From NCBI GenBank assembly GCA_003260075.1, contig QLIY01000563.1:42889-106888 (forward strand): a stretch of DNA of 64,000 nt, written 5' to 3'. The stretch comes from Phallusia mammillata (taxonomy: Eukaryota; Chordata; Ascidiacea; Phlebobranchia; Ascidiidae). Below the pieces are notes generated by a model. The model did no database searches. It saw nothing but the letters and a program-made list of their open reading frames with translations, and was not told the origin of the DNA. Positions 33,901 through 42,690 of this stretch are shown piece by piece (within the stretch, counting starts at the first letter, position 1; each line of letters opens with the position of its first letter). The position numbers and the translations under genes are program-made.

Positions 33901-33952
33901 AACGCGGGAATACGGTATGACGCAAAAAGCATCGTCGGTGCGCATTGGATGA
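19814..33952 (+). CDS. PITRM1: Presequence protease, mitochondrial (M16C metallopeptidase)
   Basis: Matrix zinc protease that degrades cleaved targeting peptides and other short peptides. Twenty-four exons join in phase: 19814-19836, 19912-20008, 20303-20409, 20732-20883, 21657-21775, 21839-21893, 22472-22632, 22937-23060, 23212-23300, 23743-23870, 25134-25248, 25878-25974, 26602-26736, 27303-27440, 27589-27706, 27880-28012, 28663-28860, 29032-29186, 29881-30093, 30722-30824, 31656-31796, 32429-32615, 33053-33186, 33844-33952. The basic N-terminus (MKIAMLKRLFQPCKFIASRT) suits a presequence. HVLEH in exon 4 is the inverted HxxEH zinc motif, followed by RDPFFKML and STFMNALTG. LPDHTYGVCSGG, HYHPSNAR, GGAYGGGARY, YSYRDPN and RDIDEAKL continue in family order. 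Total about 1,010 residues against about 1,037 in human. The missing 15-20 residues between SPIT and ADASYLFG should include the third zinc ligand (Glu in NEMKG) and coincide with a 71-C run. Identification is secure. Confidence 0.95.
21045..21165 (-). repeat. tRNA-derived SINE, minus strand
   Basis: On the minus strand a pol III B-box GGTTCGAATCC (reverse complement of 21143-21153) sits in a tRNA-like 3' half (gtgggttcgaatcccacc). It is followed by the shared SINE body (gtacaccaggcc and gaaggcg, about 21100-21130). It lies in a PITRM1 intron. Confidence 0.65.
21434..21690. repeat. Duplicated acceptor of PITRM1 exon 5 across a 10-C run
   Basis: 21434-21556 (intron end plus the first 23 bases of exon 5) repeats at 21567-21690, where the exon continues. 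The C run is 21557-21566. The first copy is a truncated exon (from 21534) with small differences, including gattacacc against gactacacc. Assembly join. Confidence 0.8.
21894..22255. repeat. 71-C run replacing coding sequence, plus duplicated intron
   Basis: C fills 21894-21964 directly after the PITRM1 codons for EDPTSPIT. The intron block 21965-22103 is then repeated at 22115-22253 around an 11-C run (22104-22114). The conserved segment expected next in the protein is absent from the window, so this run marks lost sequence rather than a real insertion. Confidence 0.85.
23894..24464. mobile_element. hAT-type non-autonomous transposon with 8-bp target duplication
   Basis: Terminal inverted repeats CAGCGGTTCCCAAAC and GTTTGGGAACCGCTG. 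Flanking 8-mers GTCTAGAA (23886-23893) and GTTTAGAA (24465-24472) match at 7 of 8. Subterminal ggggtccgcgga/gtccgcg repeats are present. It is in the intron after PITRM1 exon 10. No transposase coding seen. Confidence 0.85.
24473..25095. repeat. Duplicated 0.3-kb block around an 11-G run, containing a short MITE
   Basis: 24473-24776 and 24788-25095 are near-identical and flank the only clear poly-G join (24777-24787). Each copy contains a short element whose ends resemble inverted GATAGATGRCG...CGCCATCTATC sequences (cgaaattactgatagatgac and acgccatctatcgaaattt). The G orientation suggests a contig placed in reverse complement. Confidence 0.75.
25629..25741. mobile_element. MITE with GATGTACCGAATATTCGG ends, disrupted by N and poly-C
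   Basis: Starts gatgtaccgaatattcgg and ends gccgattcggtacatcac, an inverted pair. The centre contains an N (25678) and a 10-C run (25690-25699), so its interior is not reliable. Same family as 13350-13446. Intron of PITRM1. Confidence 0.7.
26164..26487. mobile_element. hAT-like MITE, GTAAAYSGGGCC ends
   Basis: Left end ctgaattgtaaatcgggccg and right end cggcccgtttacaactctgg form inverted terminal repeats, allowing for substitutions (reverse complement ccagagttgtaaacgggcc). Its interior (gggcctgactt, tattgtg, tggtctgtcaatc) matches the copy at 62380-62650. PITRM1 intron 12. Confidence 0.65.
26865..27045 (-). repeat. tRNA-derived SINE with intact A and B boxes, minus strand
   Basis: Read on the minus strand the element begins cctgtgtggttcagttcgtt (A-box TGGTTCAGTTCG, from 27017-27028) and continues to B-box GGTTCGAATCC (from 26972-26982). 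It is followed by the body module with cggtataaaggcatt and gtactatg seen at 6085 and 21045. The A-to-B spacing and order match a pol III internal promoter. It lies in the intron between PITRM1 exons 13 and 14. Confidence 0.75.
28023..28500. repeat. 27-bp minisatellite, about 17 units
   Basis: The unit cacataagttttcacaagt plus gatcccat is repeated head to tail with a 27-base period through the intron after PITRM1 exon 16. Later units (from about 28340) are degenerate. Because 27 is divisible by 3, both strands stay open, encoding the 9-residue repeats SHKFSQVIP (plus) and MGSLVKTYV (minus). These frames have no splice or start context and are best regarded as by-products. Confidence 0.9.
29200..29812. 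mobile_element. Long MITE, GTAGAGCT ends, with inverted GATGGCGTAAAGAGC
   Basis: The left end (gtagagctgctaaca, then agatggcgtaaagagc at 29250-29265) is mirrored on the right (gctctttacgccac at about 29764-29777, then gttaatagctctacc). The same GATGGCGTAAAGAGC module occurs in the element at 24577-25095, and the ends resemble the fold-back element at 7033-7242. No target duplication was resolved. PITRM1 intron. Confidence 0.6.
30108..30467. mobile_element. MITE with GGGATGGGCC ends
   Basis: Begins agggatgggccgagccgaga and ends tttggcacatacct, with CG-rich ccgagtactcggtaccgagc and gctcggccgagc palindromes inside. Its right end (cgaccaaacagaacatttgc) matches window positions 9-28, so the window's first 45 bases are the end of another copy. 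Located immediately 3' of the PITRM1 exon 19 donor. Confidence 0.6.
30601..30824. repeat. Duplicate of PITRM1 exon 20 across a 10-C run
   Basis: 30600-30695 (acceptor and exon up to the codons for WNNFE) repeats at 30706-30824, where the exon is complete with a donor. The C run is 30696-30705. Synonymous differences (caatccctt against caatctctt, ctacaagac against ttgcaggac) fit two alleles. The first copy lacks a donor. Confidence 0.85.
30924..31245. repeat. Duplicated intron block with hammerhead-like motif
   Basis: 30924-31079 and 31090-31240 are copies around a 10-C run (31080-31089). On the minus strand, 31012-30983 reads cactgatgatgcttataaaa then gcgaaatgca: CTGATGA, a short GCTT/AAGC stem, then GAAA. 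The second copy has GACA in place of GAAA. Confidence 0.7.
31905..32205. repeat. Duplicated intron block across a 10-C run
   Basis: 31908-32046 (ttgcccttaggtttttgcaa onward) repeats at 32057-32200, with C at 32047-32056. Small indels distinguish the copies. PITRM1 intron 21; no coding content. Confidence 0.75.
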
Positions 33953-34017
33953 GCACTGGATCGACTGCATGAGATGAAGAATCAACTCTTCCTGATACAA
34001 GCGACCACTTGGTCCTA

Positions 34018-34023
34018 AATAAA
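34018..34023 (+). promoter_or_regulatory. Polyadenylation signal AATAAA for PITRM1
   Basis: Canonical hexamer 66 bases past the PITRM1 stop codon, in a suitable position for a short 3' UTR. Confidence 0.5.
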
Positions 34024-34588
34024 CTGCTTTCAGGCTTTAAACTGAAAATGTAGAGATTACCATTTAAGTTTGTTTTTCCACACTTAATTCACCGAAAGAA
34101 ATTTGAAACATTCAAATGATCGAATGGTTTGGGGGTTAAGGAAATAAAAAGTGTAATTTTACTCCCAATTTGAAACACCTTTCACCAGATAATATCAAAA
34201 GTCATAGCCTACAACTGAAAGAAAAATATGCGATTGGATTCTGAATGTAGCAAACATATTAGGCGTAAAAATATTTCATTTCATTCGTTTTTTTTTTCGA
34301 AATACAAACTTTTTTGTGTTTGTACGATTACGATACCCAAGGATCAGTGTTGTTTGTGATGGTTTGTTAGGAAGTATTTTTATTTGCAATCTCTCTTTGA
34401 AACATTTGTAAGTGGCTATCGCCAGACGCGTACGAGAGCAGTTCACAAATTTCTCGCACTCATTTAGCTTTTGTTCATTGATAGCTTCGTTTGAAATCGA
34501 AACGGCCCGATGATGGCGCTATTGGCTAAAAATAACTTAGTCAATCTTGCTGAGGGCCTGAACAGCGTCAGTGACGTAATTGGTATCC

Positions 34589-34782
34589 ATGGCGACCGAC
34601 GTTTCCGGTGGTTTCGTAAAAGTACAACATGTAAGTAATAATTTCGTGCCTATTTCGACGCAAACTTGTAATTATAAAATATCTCAAAGTACCAGCAGAG
34701 GGATTCTCCAAAACACGTGTGAGGTTACTAGAGGACAAAACTCGCTGATTGGTGGAAGCGGCTTCAGACAAAAAGTACCGAG
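34589..34782 (+). CDS. Possible first exon, unknown protein
   Basis: An ATG in good context (tccATGgcg) opens a 194-base frame beginning MATDVSGGFVKVQH and ending GGSGFRQKVPR at a candidate donor (AG|GTAAAATT at 34783). An internal alternative donor CAT|GTAAGTAA lies at 34631. I found no convincing following exon, and the product is not recognised. It may be chance. Confidence 0.22.
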
Positions 34783-35364
34783 GTAAAATTATGCATTAAT
34801 ATACGTACTTAATAATTGAACAACAATTTTTTAAGTTTTAGCGAAAGTCTAATTATAGTGTGGATAGTTTAGGGTAGTTTCAGAACAGGGTCGTCCAAAA
34901 CTCTTTCTGGTTCATTTTGGTTTAGAAACGAGCATAAAACAGTGTAATTTTTCACTGCCAACCCATTTGTTACATACAACATACTATATTAAAATCAAAT
35001 TCCGTCGCTTTTTTCGATAACACGCATACAACCGTCTTTTGACGTTAGATTCGGTCTTGCGAAGTAACTACCAGAGTTCATTTACATATAGCACAGGTTG
35101 TATTTGCTTTGGTGTTTAACTTTACCTTAAATGAAGAACGCAACCCTAAACATGCAAAAATGTCATTTGTACCCGTAAGCTCGTTTACAGTGAAAACATG
35201 TTGCTGCAGACATTTTAACAATCACTGTAACCATCGTGAGGCAAAAGTTCGGATTAAGGTTTTCTGATATTTTGCACCAAATGTGACAACAGCGATTGTT
35301 ACAACGTCTTAAATATCATGTGTTCACTTTGTACAAGTTATATGACAGTTTGGTTATCTATATA

Positions 35365-35743
35365 AAGGGTTGCCATACCGTCCTTATTTCTAAGATTTGT
35401 CCTTATTTTGAACGGCCTTGCCATACCGTCCCTTATTTCTAAGATTTGTCCTTATTTGAAGGGCAATGTCTTAGAAAAAGTTTTTGTCCTTATTTCTAAG
35501 AACTGTCCTTGTTTTTGACTTGAGTCCTTATTTTGTCTTATTTTTAACAATTACAAGTCAAATCCCTGCTAAAAGTAAACCTGGAGTTGGAACAGATTGT
35601 TCCTGGCAAAAAGAAATATGACATGTGATATGTCAAGGCTCGTATAAATGCAAAGATTTGTTCAAAAACGTTTGTTTCGTTTGACATGAAAGTAAAATTG
35701 TTCGTGTGTCCTTATTTCGAGTTCCATGTCAATGGCAACCCTG
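35365..35743. mobile_element. hAT-type MITE, GGGTTGCCA ends, 8-bp target duplication
   Basis: Starts aagggttgccataccgtcct and ends tcaatggcaaccctg (inverted repeats). Flanking 8-mers TCTATATA (35357-35364) and TCTATATG (35744-35751) match at 7 of 8. The interior contains repeated ccttatttctaagatttgtc units. Confidence 0.8.
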
Positions 35744-38700
35744 TCTATATGCTTGCATATGAGTCATACGCCACTTTGTTTAAAGTTGTCACCAAACTTG
35801 ACAAAACTATAGCCTCAAGTTTCCACCCAAATTTTGCGATATTTACAGCCTGTTTGAGTCGATCTATTAGTAGCCTAGATACTTTGTTTATTTTTTCTCT
35901 CTCTTGTACTATAGAGCTTTTTATGTAAACACAAATGCCTTATTAATGCTAGCATACTTGTGCGACCAGTTTGCATCACATGTAAGCCCGCCTTTTCACG
36001 TCTAAGAGCAGCTTCACGCCTTTACAACACGTTCCAAGTTATATAAGGCAACTGACCATTGTCAGACTTTCAAGGTCGTGCTGACCACGCCCAATGGACC
36101 TCACGACAAATGACCTTAACTGACCGCAAAATTCTTCGACAATGTGGGACGCTCTAAAATAATAGCACGCTTTTGTTTGAAATCACGCGCTAATAGACCT
36201 TTAACATGAGGCGGGGTAGCGGGTTAATTCTACAGCATAGGCATATCATCACGACTTTGTGTCAGATATAGAATTTATGGTAACCGTGATAGCTAAATGC
36301 CTTTTTGACGAAACTTGTAAGATTTTATCTTGTACTTGATCATCACTGCACAGGTGGCAAGAACGGCTATTAATAAAACGTTTGCAATAACGTGTATTTA
36401 TACTACACAGGAGTTATGGCGATTTTTTAATTAAGACACTTAATGAGTTCGGGTTTTTAGGTCTGTTTTCAATACATTTTTACTGAGAGTTTTTAAAATT
36501 ATGTGAATAAGTCAACAAAAATCCAACAACACTCGGGTAAAATTTGAGTAGCCACATGTTGAAAAACGGGTAGACTTTTTTTGCCTTTATTTGACTTTTG
36601 TTCTTGGCAAAATTTGTTTTTTGCTTGGTGGATTTTAGGGGTTGGAGTACTAAAATTCCCACATATGCATGAGTTTTAATAGCAAATGCATTTTAACTAG
36701 TTTGGCTGGTTTGTTTTATTAGGAGATGAATTGTCTTAAAATCATATTTTAAGCAGGAGTAAAGCGTGTGCAACTATTAGTTCAATGTTGTTTTCAAATT
36801 TTCTGCCCCCGCAAAGTTTTAAATCTCAAATCCCCAGATAAACGTGATAAATGTTATGTCTCATGAAAATCCGTGGTAAAACCCATGGCTCATCCACTCT
36901 TTACTTGATTCACGCAAAATTTCCGACAGTGTCTCGACAATTGCGGCTTAACTCTAAGTAATCGACGCCGAAAAACGCTTTTAAATGGGTTCAGACATTC
37001 GCCTACGAAATATTGCTTCCGGCTACATTGTGTTGTGAATTTACGTGCAGTGTGAAATCACGCAACACATCGTGATGTAAAAATCCGAATACTTTAGTAC
37101 GTAAATATCAAATCAAGTATTTACGGTATTTCCGCGGTTCGATAAAAAACACCAGCACGATGAATTATGCAACCTTGGGGTTTTTCACCCAATTATAACA
37201 TTTTTTTGAGAAAATGTTGATTTTTGTTGTTATTTTGAAATCAATGTTGGGCTTTTATTGTTATTTGTTAAGTACTATTGGAATGAAGAGTGTATGTGTA
37301 TGTAGAAGGTATTATATTTCATGATTGCCAAATACATGAGTGTATTGAACATGTAATTTTAAGTAGTCCAATCTAATTTTTTTCCCAATGTGCAATCATC
37401 AGTTCAGAAGATGTTATACTTTGACCACTAATTAAGGTTCTAATTTGTTTGTTTGTTTTTTGTTTTGATCGATCTAACAGGTCTATGTTGTTCTTGGACA
37501 TGTAAAACCAAAGAAATGTCATGAAATCTAAAAAAACGTGTTTGTCTAAAGAAAAACATTTTGTTGACAAATCTTTGTACCGAACAGAAAGTTTTAGCAG
37601 TAAGCTCTCTCCGAATATATATTTTGGACGTTGCTTACCTGGTAACCTCCGGTAGCCGTTTAATTTAAGTGGTGATTTAATCGAAAATTGTTTCTGGTAA
37701 GTTTAAATCGAGCCCAGTTTAAGCTTTGGCCTAAGGCAGTGATGCTATTATAATGGACATCGCACTTTGGGTCGATCAGGGTTATCTTGTGCTTCTGGTA
37801 AACGATTCGATCAAAATGTGATCTGTATTGGTGCTGCTGAATTGGCGTCATAAAAAGCTTAAACCGGGTTCCCTAACACTTAAGTGCAGTCAACCATGGC
37901 GCCGGTTACATACACGAATTTTAAGAAATTTTCTTTAATATTTTTTGCAGTCAACCATATTACTGGTTAATTAAACTGCTTTCTTAAATATTATTCTATA
38001 TTGGCTGTTTTGTTACAAAAAGTGAAATATTATTTAACACAAACACTCTATAAAATATTCTACTTGGAACAATCTGTTTGGAAACCGATATTAGCCCTGC
38101 ATATCTTTCTATTTAAACGTTTCTATTTATTGAGTAAAAATGACACAAATTATTGTTTAGGATCAGACGCAAACGATTTCTTTGTTACGTCATACTGCAT
38201 TGACGTCACAAAGAAAGTTTCACTGAATAAACTTTAACGAAACTCGATTTCAATTTTCGCACAAGAAAACAGATGCAGTTATACCTTGTTGATGAAAGCG
38301 TGGTATTTTTCAGTTCATAAGTCACTCACTTAAAATTCCAGAACTATCCACATTTTCCCGCGGGCCCGGTCGAACCTGTTGTGACGTCACAAACGTGATA
38401 TGCAGTCACCACGCGGAAATAGAAATCGTAAAGCCTATACTGAAAATGCGTTGCATGCAGGGAAAGCCCCGACTTGGCGACCGTGATCGCGCCAACGCTT
38501 GTCTGTGACGACATAAAGATACGTTGTTGACGCAACAGAAAGTTAAAAGTTCCGGCGTCAACTACTACATTTTCCTGGAATTTTCTAATTGAATCCCTAA
38601 AAATGTTATTGTATCCTTTCGTTTTGCTATTTTGCATAACTTAGAATAGATTTGCGTCTGGTCTGGGTTATCTTGCTTTAAATGCAAAACAGTTTTTTTG

Positions 38701-39031
38701 TCTGCATGTGACGTCATTACATCTATGTAGACTTTTTAATCAACTTATTAAAGCAGCAAATAGAACATCCCCCCCCCCTTTGCGTCTGGTCTGGGTTATC
38801 TTGCTTTAAATGCAAAACAGTTTTTTGGTCTGCATGTGACGTCATTACATCTATGTAGACTCAAAGCAGAAGCGATTTTTTAATCAACTTATTAAAGCAG
38901 CAAATAGAACACAGTGCCGAAGATGTTATGCACTGTCTTCAACATAATACCTTACTACTCAAAACGTTGCAATTTGTGGTTTTTAGAGTGTAGATAAATT
39001 TAAAATTTTTACACCCTACTCAGTTGCAAAC

Positions 39032-39283
39032 CTGTCGGCAATTTTGCCCCAGAATACGCATCCAAGCGTGACGCCTAGCATGAAAACAGCTTGTGCGAGT
39101 TTGTTCTTGTAAGCGTCCGAACAAACCATGTCAAATTCGTTCACGATTGTTTCACTGAAGAGCGACCCCCCCCCCCCGCATCCAAGCGTGACGCCTAGCA
39201 TGAACACAGCTTGTGCGAGTTTGTAAGCGTCCGAACAAACCATGTTAAATTCGTTTATGATTGTCTCACTGGAGAGCGATGAG
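39032..39283 (-). CDS. SLC22-type organic ion transporter exon (fragment)
   Basis: Major-facilitator transporter of the SLC22 family, which moves organic cations or anions across the plasma membrane. On the minus strand, SSETIINEFNMVCSDAY followed by LAQAVFMLGVTLG and CVFWGKIADR reproduces the SLC22 junction between the large extracellular loop (STIVTEWDLVC pattern) and TM2 plus the GxxADRxGR loop. The donor is at 39031 (gacag|gtttgc); the likely acceptor is at 39284-39285 (acaacag|ctcatcg). The exon is present in two part-copies (to 39165, and from 39178) around a 12-C run; the lower copy has two extra codons (AYKNKLAQ against AYKLAQ). No other SLC22 exon was recognised on either side, so this may be an exon of a gene with large introns, an exon relic, or misplaced sequence. 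Confidence 0.65.
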
Positions 39284-39359
39284 CTGTTGTAGACCCACGT
39301 TTACCACCTTACTAAGTCTTTTGCACCCTATATTACTTGGTTAATAAACCTAGTGTTAA

Positions 39360-39560
39360 TACTCCAGTAAACCTCGGTTAATTCGGACCCGTTTGGATCT
39401 AAAAATTTGTCTAGATCATGCAAAGATCCGGATAATCCGATATCGATTAGTTCAGGCCTAACCACAATACAAACCGTTTGTACCTCAAGTTTTGCCCGAT
39501 TTCACTTAGCTAATAAGCTCCAACGTTGAGATTATTTGCCATCGGTAATCTTCAAAGGGC
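39360..39560. mobile_element. pogo/Tigger-like element fragment
   Basis: Begins cagtaaacctcggttaattc, the CAGT...CTCG..TAAT..GGA terminal pattern of pogo-type Tc1/mariner elements. Interior ataatccgatatcgattagt and cgtttgtacctc recur at 59740-59880, which ends ccaggtttactg, and 60890-60940 ends ccgaggtttactg. The three are related remnants; no transposase frame seen. Confidence 0.55.
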
Positions 39561-42409
39561 GTTTAGACATTGATAACGAAACATTTCCACACTATTTTGA
39601 TCAAAAGTAAAGAGTTTGTGCGCTTGTATGATAGAAAACCCTTGTATAGTATGTGAAAGTTTTGCGATCATTTTGTCGCTCGTTTTCGAGACATGGCTTA
39701 GACGTCAGTTCTTTCCTGGGGACGAAACCTTACTTTTGCTTCGCATGTTAAGTTGCTTTTTCATAAAACTGTAAACGTTCAACAGAAACGAGATTCCGTG
39801 GGTGTTTTTCCTCAGCAGACAAACCCACTAAATTGTGGGAGTTCCCCGACTTGGGGTAAGCCCCCCCCCCCCTGGGGACGAAACCTTACTTTTGCTTCGC
39901 ATGTTAAGTTGCTTTTTCGTAAAACTGTAAACGTTCAACAGAAATGAGACTCCGTGGGTGTTTTTCCTCAGCAGACAAACCCACTAAAATGTGGGAGTTC
40001 CCCGACTTGGGGTAAACACGTTCTGACGATTTGGGGTGAACATCGACCTGCACACGTTACTACGTGATAGTAGTAGTGGGGTGACTCAGGTGTTTTTTGG
40101 GTATTTCAAGTATTGCGTCACCTTCGTAAAATTTTCGACAAGATTATTGGGATTTTTGTTGATGGTAAATTGTTGTTGTGGCACATGAGTAAGGATTTTG
40201 CGATTCAAGTCTCAAAAGTGTGCAGAAATTTGCCTCTACTACAAGCTGTTTTTTCGTAGAACACATTTTCCCATTTTTTGCGTGTCAGGAAATAACGTGT
40301 TCATTAACATTTAAGAGATTGGAATCTTATAGTTGCAAAAAGTTTTAGATAGTAGTTTTTTGTGTCTTGAAACTGGAAATTCCAGACATTGTTTACGCTT
40401 TTGGGAACTTTTATTGGTTGTGAGTAATAACTAAATCTACGTGTATGCAAATTCCAAGGAAAACAAACCATACGTCACAAGGATCTATGACGTAATAAAA
40501 GCGAAAAAGAGTTAAGCTTCTTCAGGTTATGAACCAACATCTAAACTCGTTTTTCAGTTTTCTGTCCGAAACTCCAGTTTCCCGTCACCTAAATTTTCGC
40601 AAGCTTGTTTTCTTCCTTTGTTTGGCAGCACCGCCCAATAAATCCCTCCTATGACGTAACAATCAAAATCACCCCGAAAATGGAAACGTGACTATTCACA
40701 TGAAGTCCGAGTATCCATTCACAAATGTGACCTCTCTATAACGTCACAGTGCTTGTCTGGGGGCGCGCGAGTCATCGAATGCAATTCATACCATTTCCTG
40801 GATATTTGACGTCTTGACGTAATTGGAACGCGCCGGCGTGCGTCTTTGCGTTTGTTGGCTCATAAAGGGCGTTTGTTACGTCAATTGGGATGTTTGGAAA
40901 ACTTTCGACGGCAAAATTTTCGATTTGGGGTTTCTGTGCAAATATGAAAACCTTTGTCTTTATCAGTGGAAGCAGAAATATGGAAAGGTCAGATCTGAAG
41001 GTCACGCTTATACGTCATAGTCACGTCACATACGTCACAATAATCCAAATTTGAAGAAGTAATCCTATTTTCGATGGTAATGGGGTAATTAGGGGACAAA
41101 AATAAACGTCTACTTCTAAATTGGTTTTACGGCTTTCGCCTCATGTTAGCGATGCACTTCTGGGCCCAAAACGTGCTATAAGGTGACGATTAAGTAATTT
41201 GCAGCTAATTTTCGGTTTGTGCGTTTAAATTTAGCAAAATCGTTACTCCAGAGGGTTTTTCTATTTTGCCGAAAACCAGTGTTTTGTATTTGAAGTTAGT
41301 TTTAAACCCTTTGAACCGTTTTTTGAATATAACAGCCTTTAAACCAATAAAATGTCTTTTTATTAAAAATTAAATATTGGTTGTGACATCATACTGCATA
41401 TTTGACTAGTCATTGTTACGTCACTAATCGAACATGTTACTTTTAAAGCCTTACGCTGGATAACCCAGGTAAACGCCTTTCTGGACATAAATAAACACAA
41501 CTTGTAGTGAAACAAAAAAGTGTAAAACACGACCGAACCCAACACGTGTTTTTCAAGGTCAACTCGTGATCTTTACCACTTGAAAAACTCCACCAAGGTC
41601 ACGCAGTGAACTCACGAAGTTACTTTGACGCAACACTTGTAAGTACACACCTGTTTTGGACAATGCCAAGTTGTGTGGCTTCTCTGGTTTGAAATATGAT
41701 CCGCCGTTAAACGAATCACGAAATTATTAGTTGTAGGCGTCAAGTGGGGTTCATGATGGGGCGTTTCGTTTGTTATTCGTGTTGAAATTAGCCAGGGCGT
41801 TCCCGTAACAGTAAACGGTTCAAATTAGCTCCTAAACTGATTTTTTTAGGGTTTGCATAATTGATTTGTTTTGTATATTTAACACAAAACATAAGTATTT
41901 TGGTTTAATATGATATTGTTACCAAATTTTCTTGTATAGAAAACGGCTAGTTGTCTAAACTATCATGCAATGGTCTTTGTAAATATTCAAAGTTGAAGTT
42001 AAGGAATGTAAATGCGCAGAAGTTATTCATTTGCCTTGCAACACTTTCTCCAGTGTTGAAGCTTTGTCAGCTTCTGTCAGCTAATTTTTGCAATTGTAAA
42101 TGTAAAACAAAATGGTAAACGTGAAATTTATCTTCATGGTTAGATATAGGGACAAAAAATCTAACAATTAATAAATTTAAATACCTTAAATTCGTTTTTA
42201 CGACTGCATGGTACGCATTATACCGTTTCATTAAAAATTATGTGATTAAATTTACCTAATACAGCTGGCTGTGACATTTTTCACTACTTCGAATTTTTGA
42301 ATTTTTTTATCTTTGTAATTAAATAGGATTTTGCGCTTATGAAGTTTTCCCTTACAAATTACTCTTTATAAATAAGTACTGAGTTTTACTAACCCTTCAT
42401 GACCTGTGA

Positions 42410-42468
42410 GTTCAGAAAAACACTTAGTTTAAAATCAAAGGGTAAACGACTAAGTGTTTTTCTGAACT
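42410..42468. repeat. Perfect inverted repeat (18-bp arms)
   Basis: gttcagaaaaacacttag is followed about 20 bases later by its exact reverse complement, ctaagtgtttttctgaac. It could form a stable hairpin. The flanking phrase ccttcatgacctg recurs at about 42557, so it may be a small fold-back element. Confidence 0.7.
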
Positions 42469-42594
42469 TACATCTATTGCTATAAGGCTTTTTAGTCTTC
42501 ATCCACCAAGCAACAGACTGGGTGATTCCAGCTTTAAGTTTCAATTACGAGTATTCCTTCATGACCTGATTATAATTGGATAGCTTAATGTAAT

Positions 42595-42690
42595 TACTTT
42601 GCTCAGGCTTGGAATCGAACTTGTTAATTTACCCCTGCGCAAGGATGCCTCTCTATACGATATATCTTCCACATCGCTCAAATATTACAA
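42595..42690 (-). repeat. tRNA-like B-box fragment, probable SINE remnant
   Basis: The reverse complement of 42611-42621 is AGTTCGATTCC, a canonical pol III B-box, preceded by gaggcatccttgcgca in tRNA-like spacing. No clear A-box or cloverleaf, so not called as a tRNA gene. Confidence 0.35.

Larger units (their letters stand above)
34024..39031. other. Intergenic region 3' of PITRM1
   Basis: About 5 kb with no recognised gene. It holds the GGGTTGCCA element (35365-35743), a GC-rich patch at about 38340-38560, and a duplicated block 38651-38768 / 38779-38912 around a 10-C run (38769-38778). A minus-strand segment near 37638-37693 has acceptor- and donor-like borders (ttaccag|aaac ... ttaccag|gtaagc) but encodes nothing recognisable. 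Confidence 0.5.

Noticed and set aside
38344..38637. 97-residue minus-strand frame in a GC-rich patch, considered as the next SLC22 exon
   Set aside because: No SLC22 motif in any of the three minus frames.
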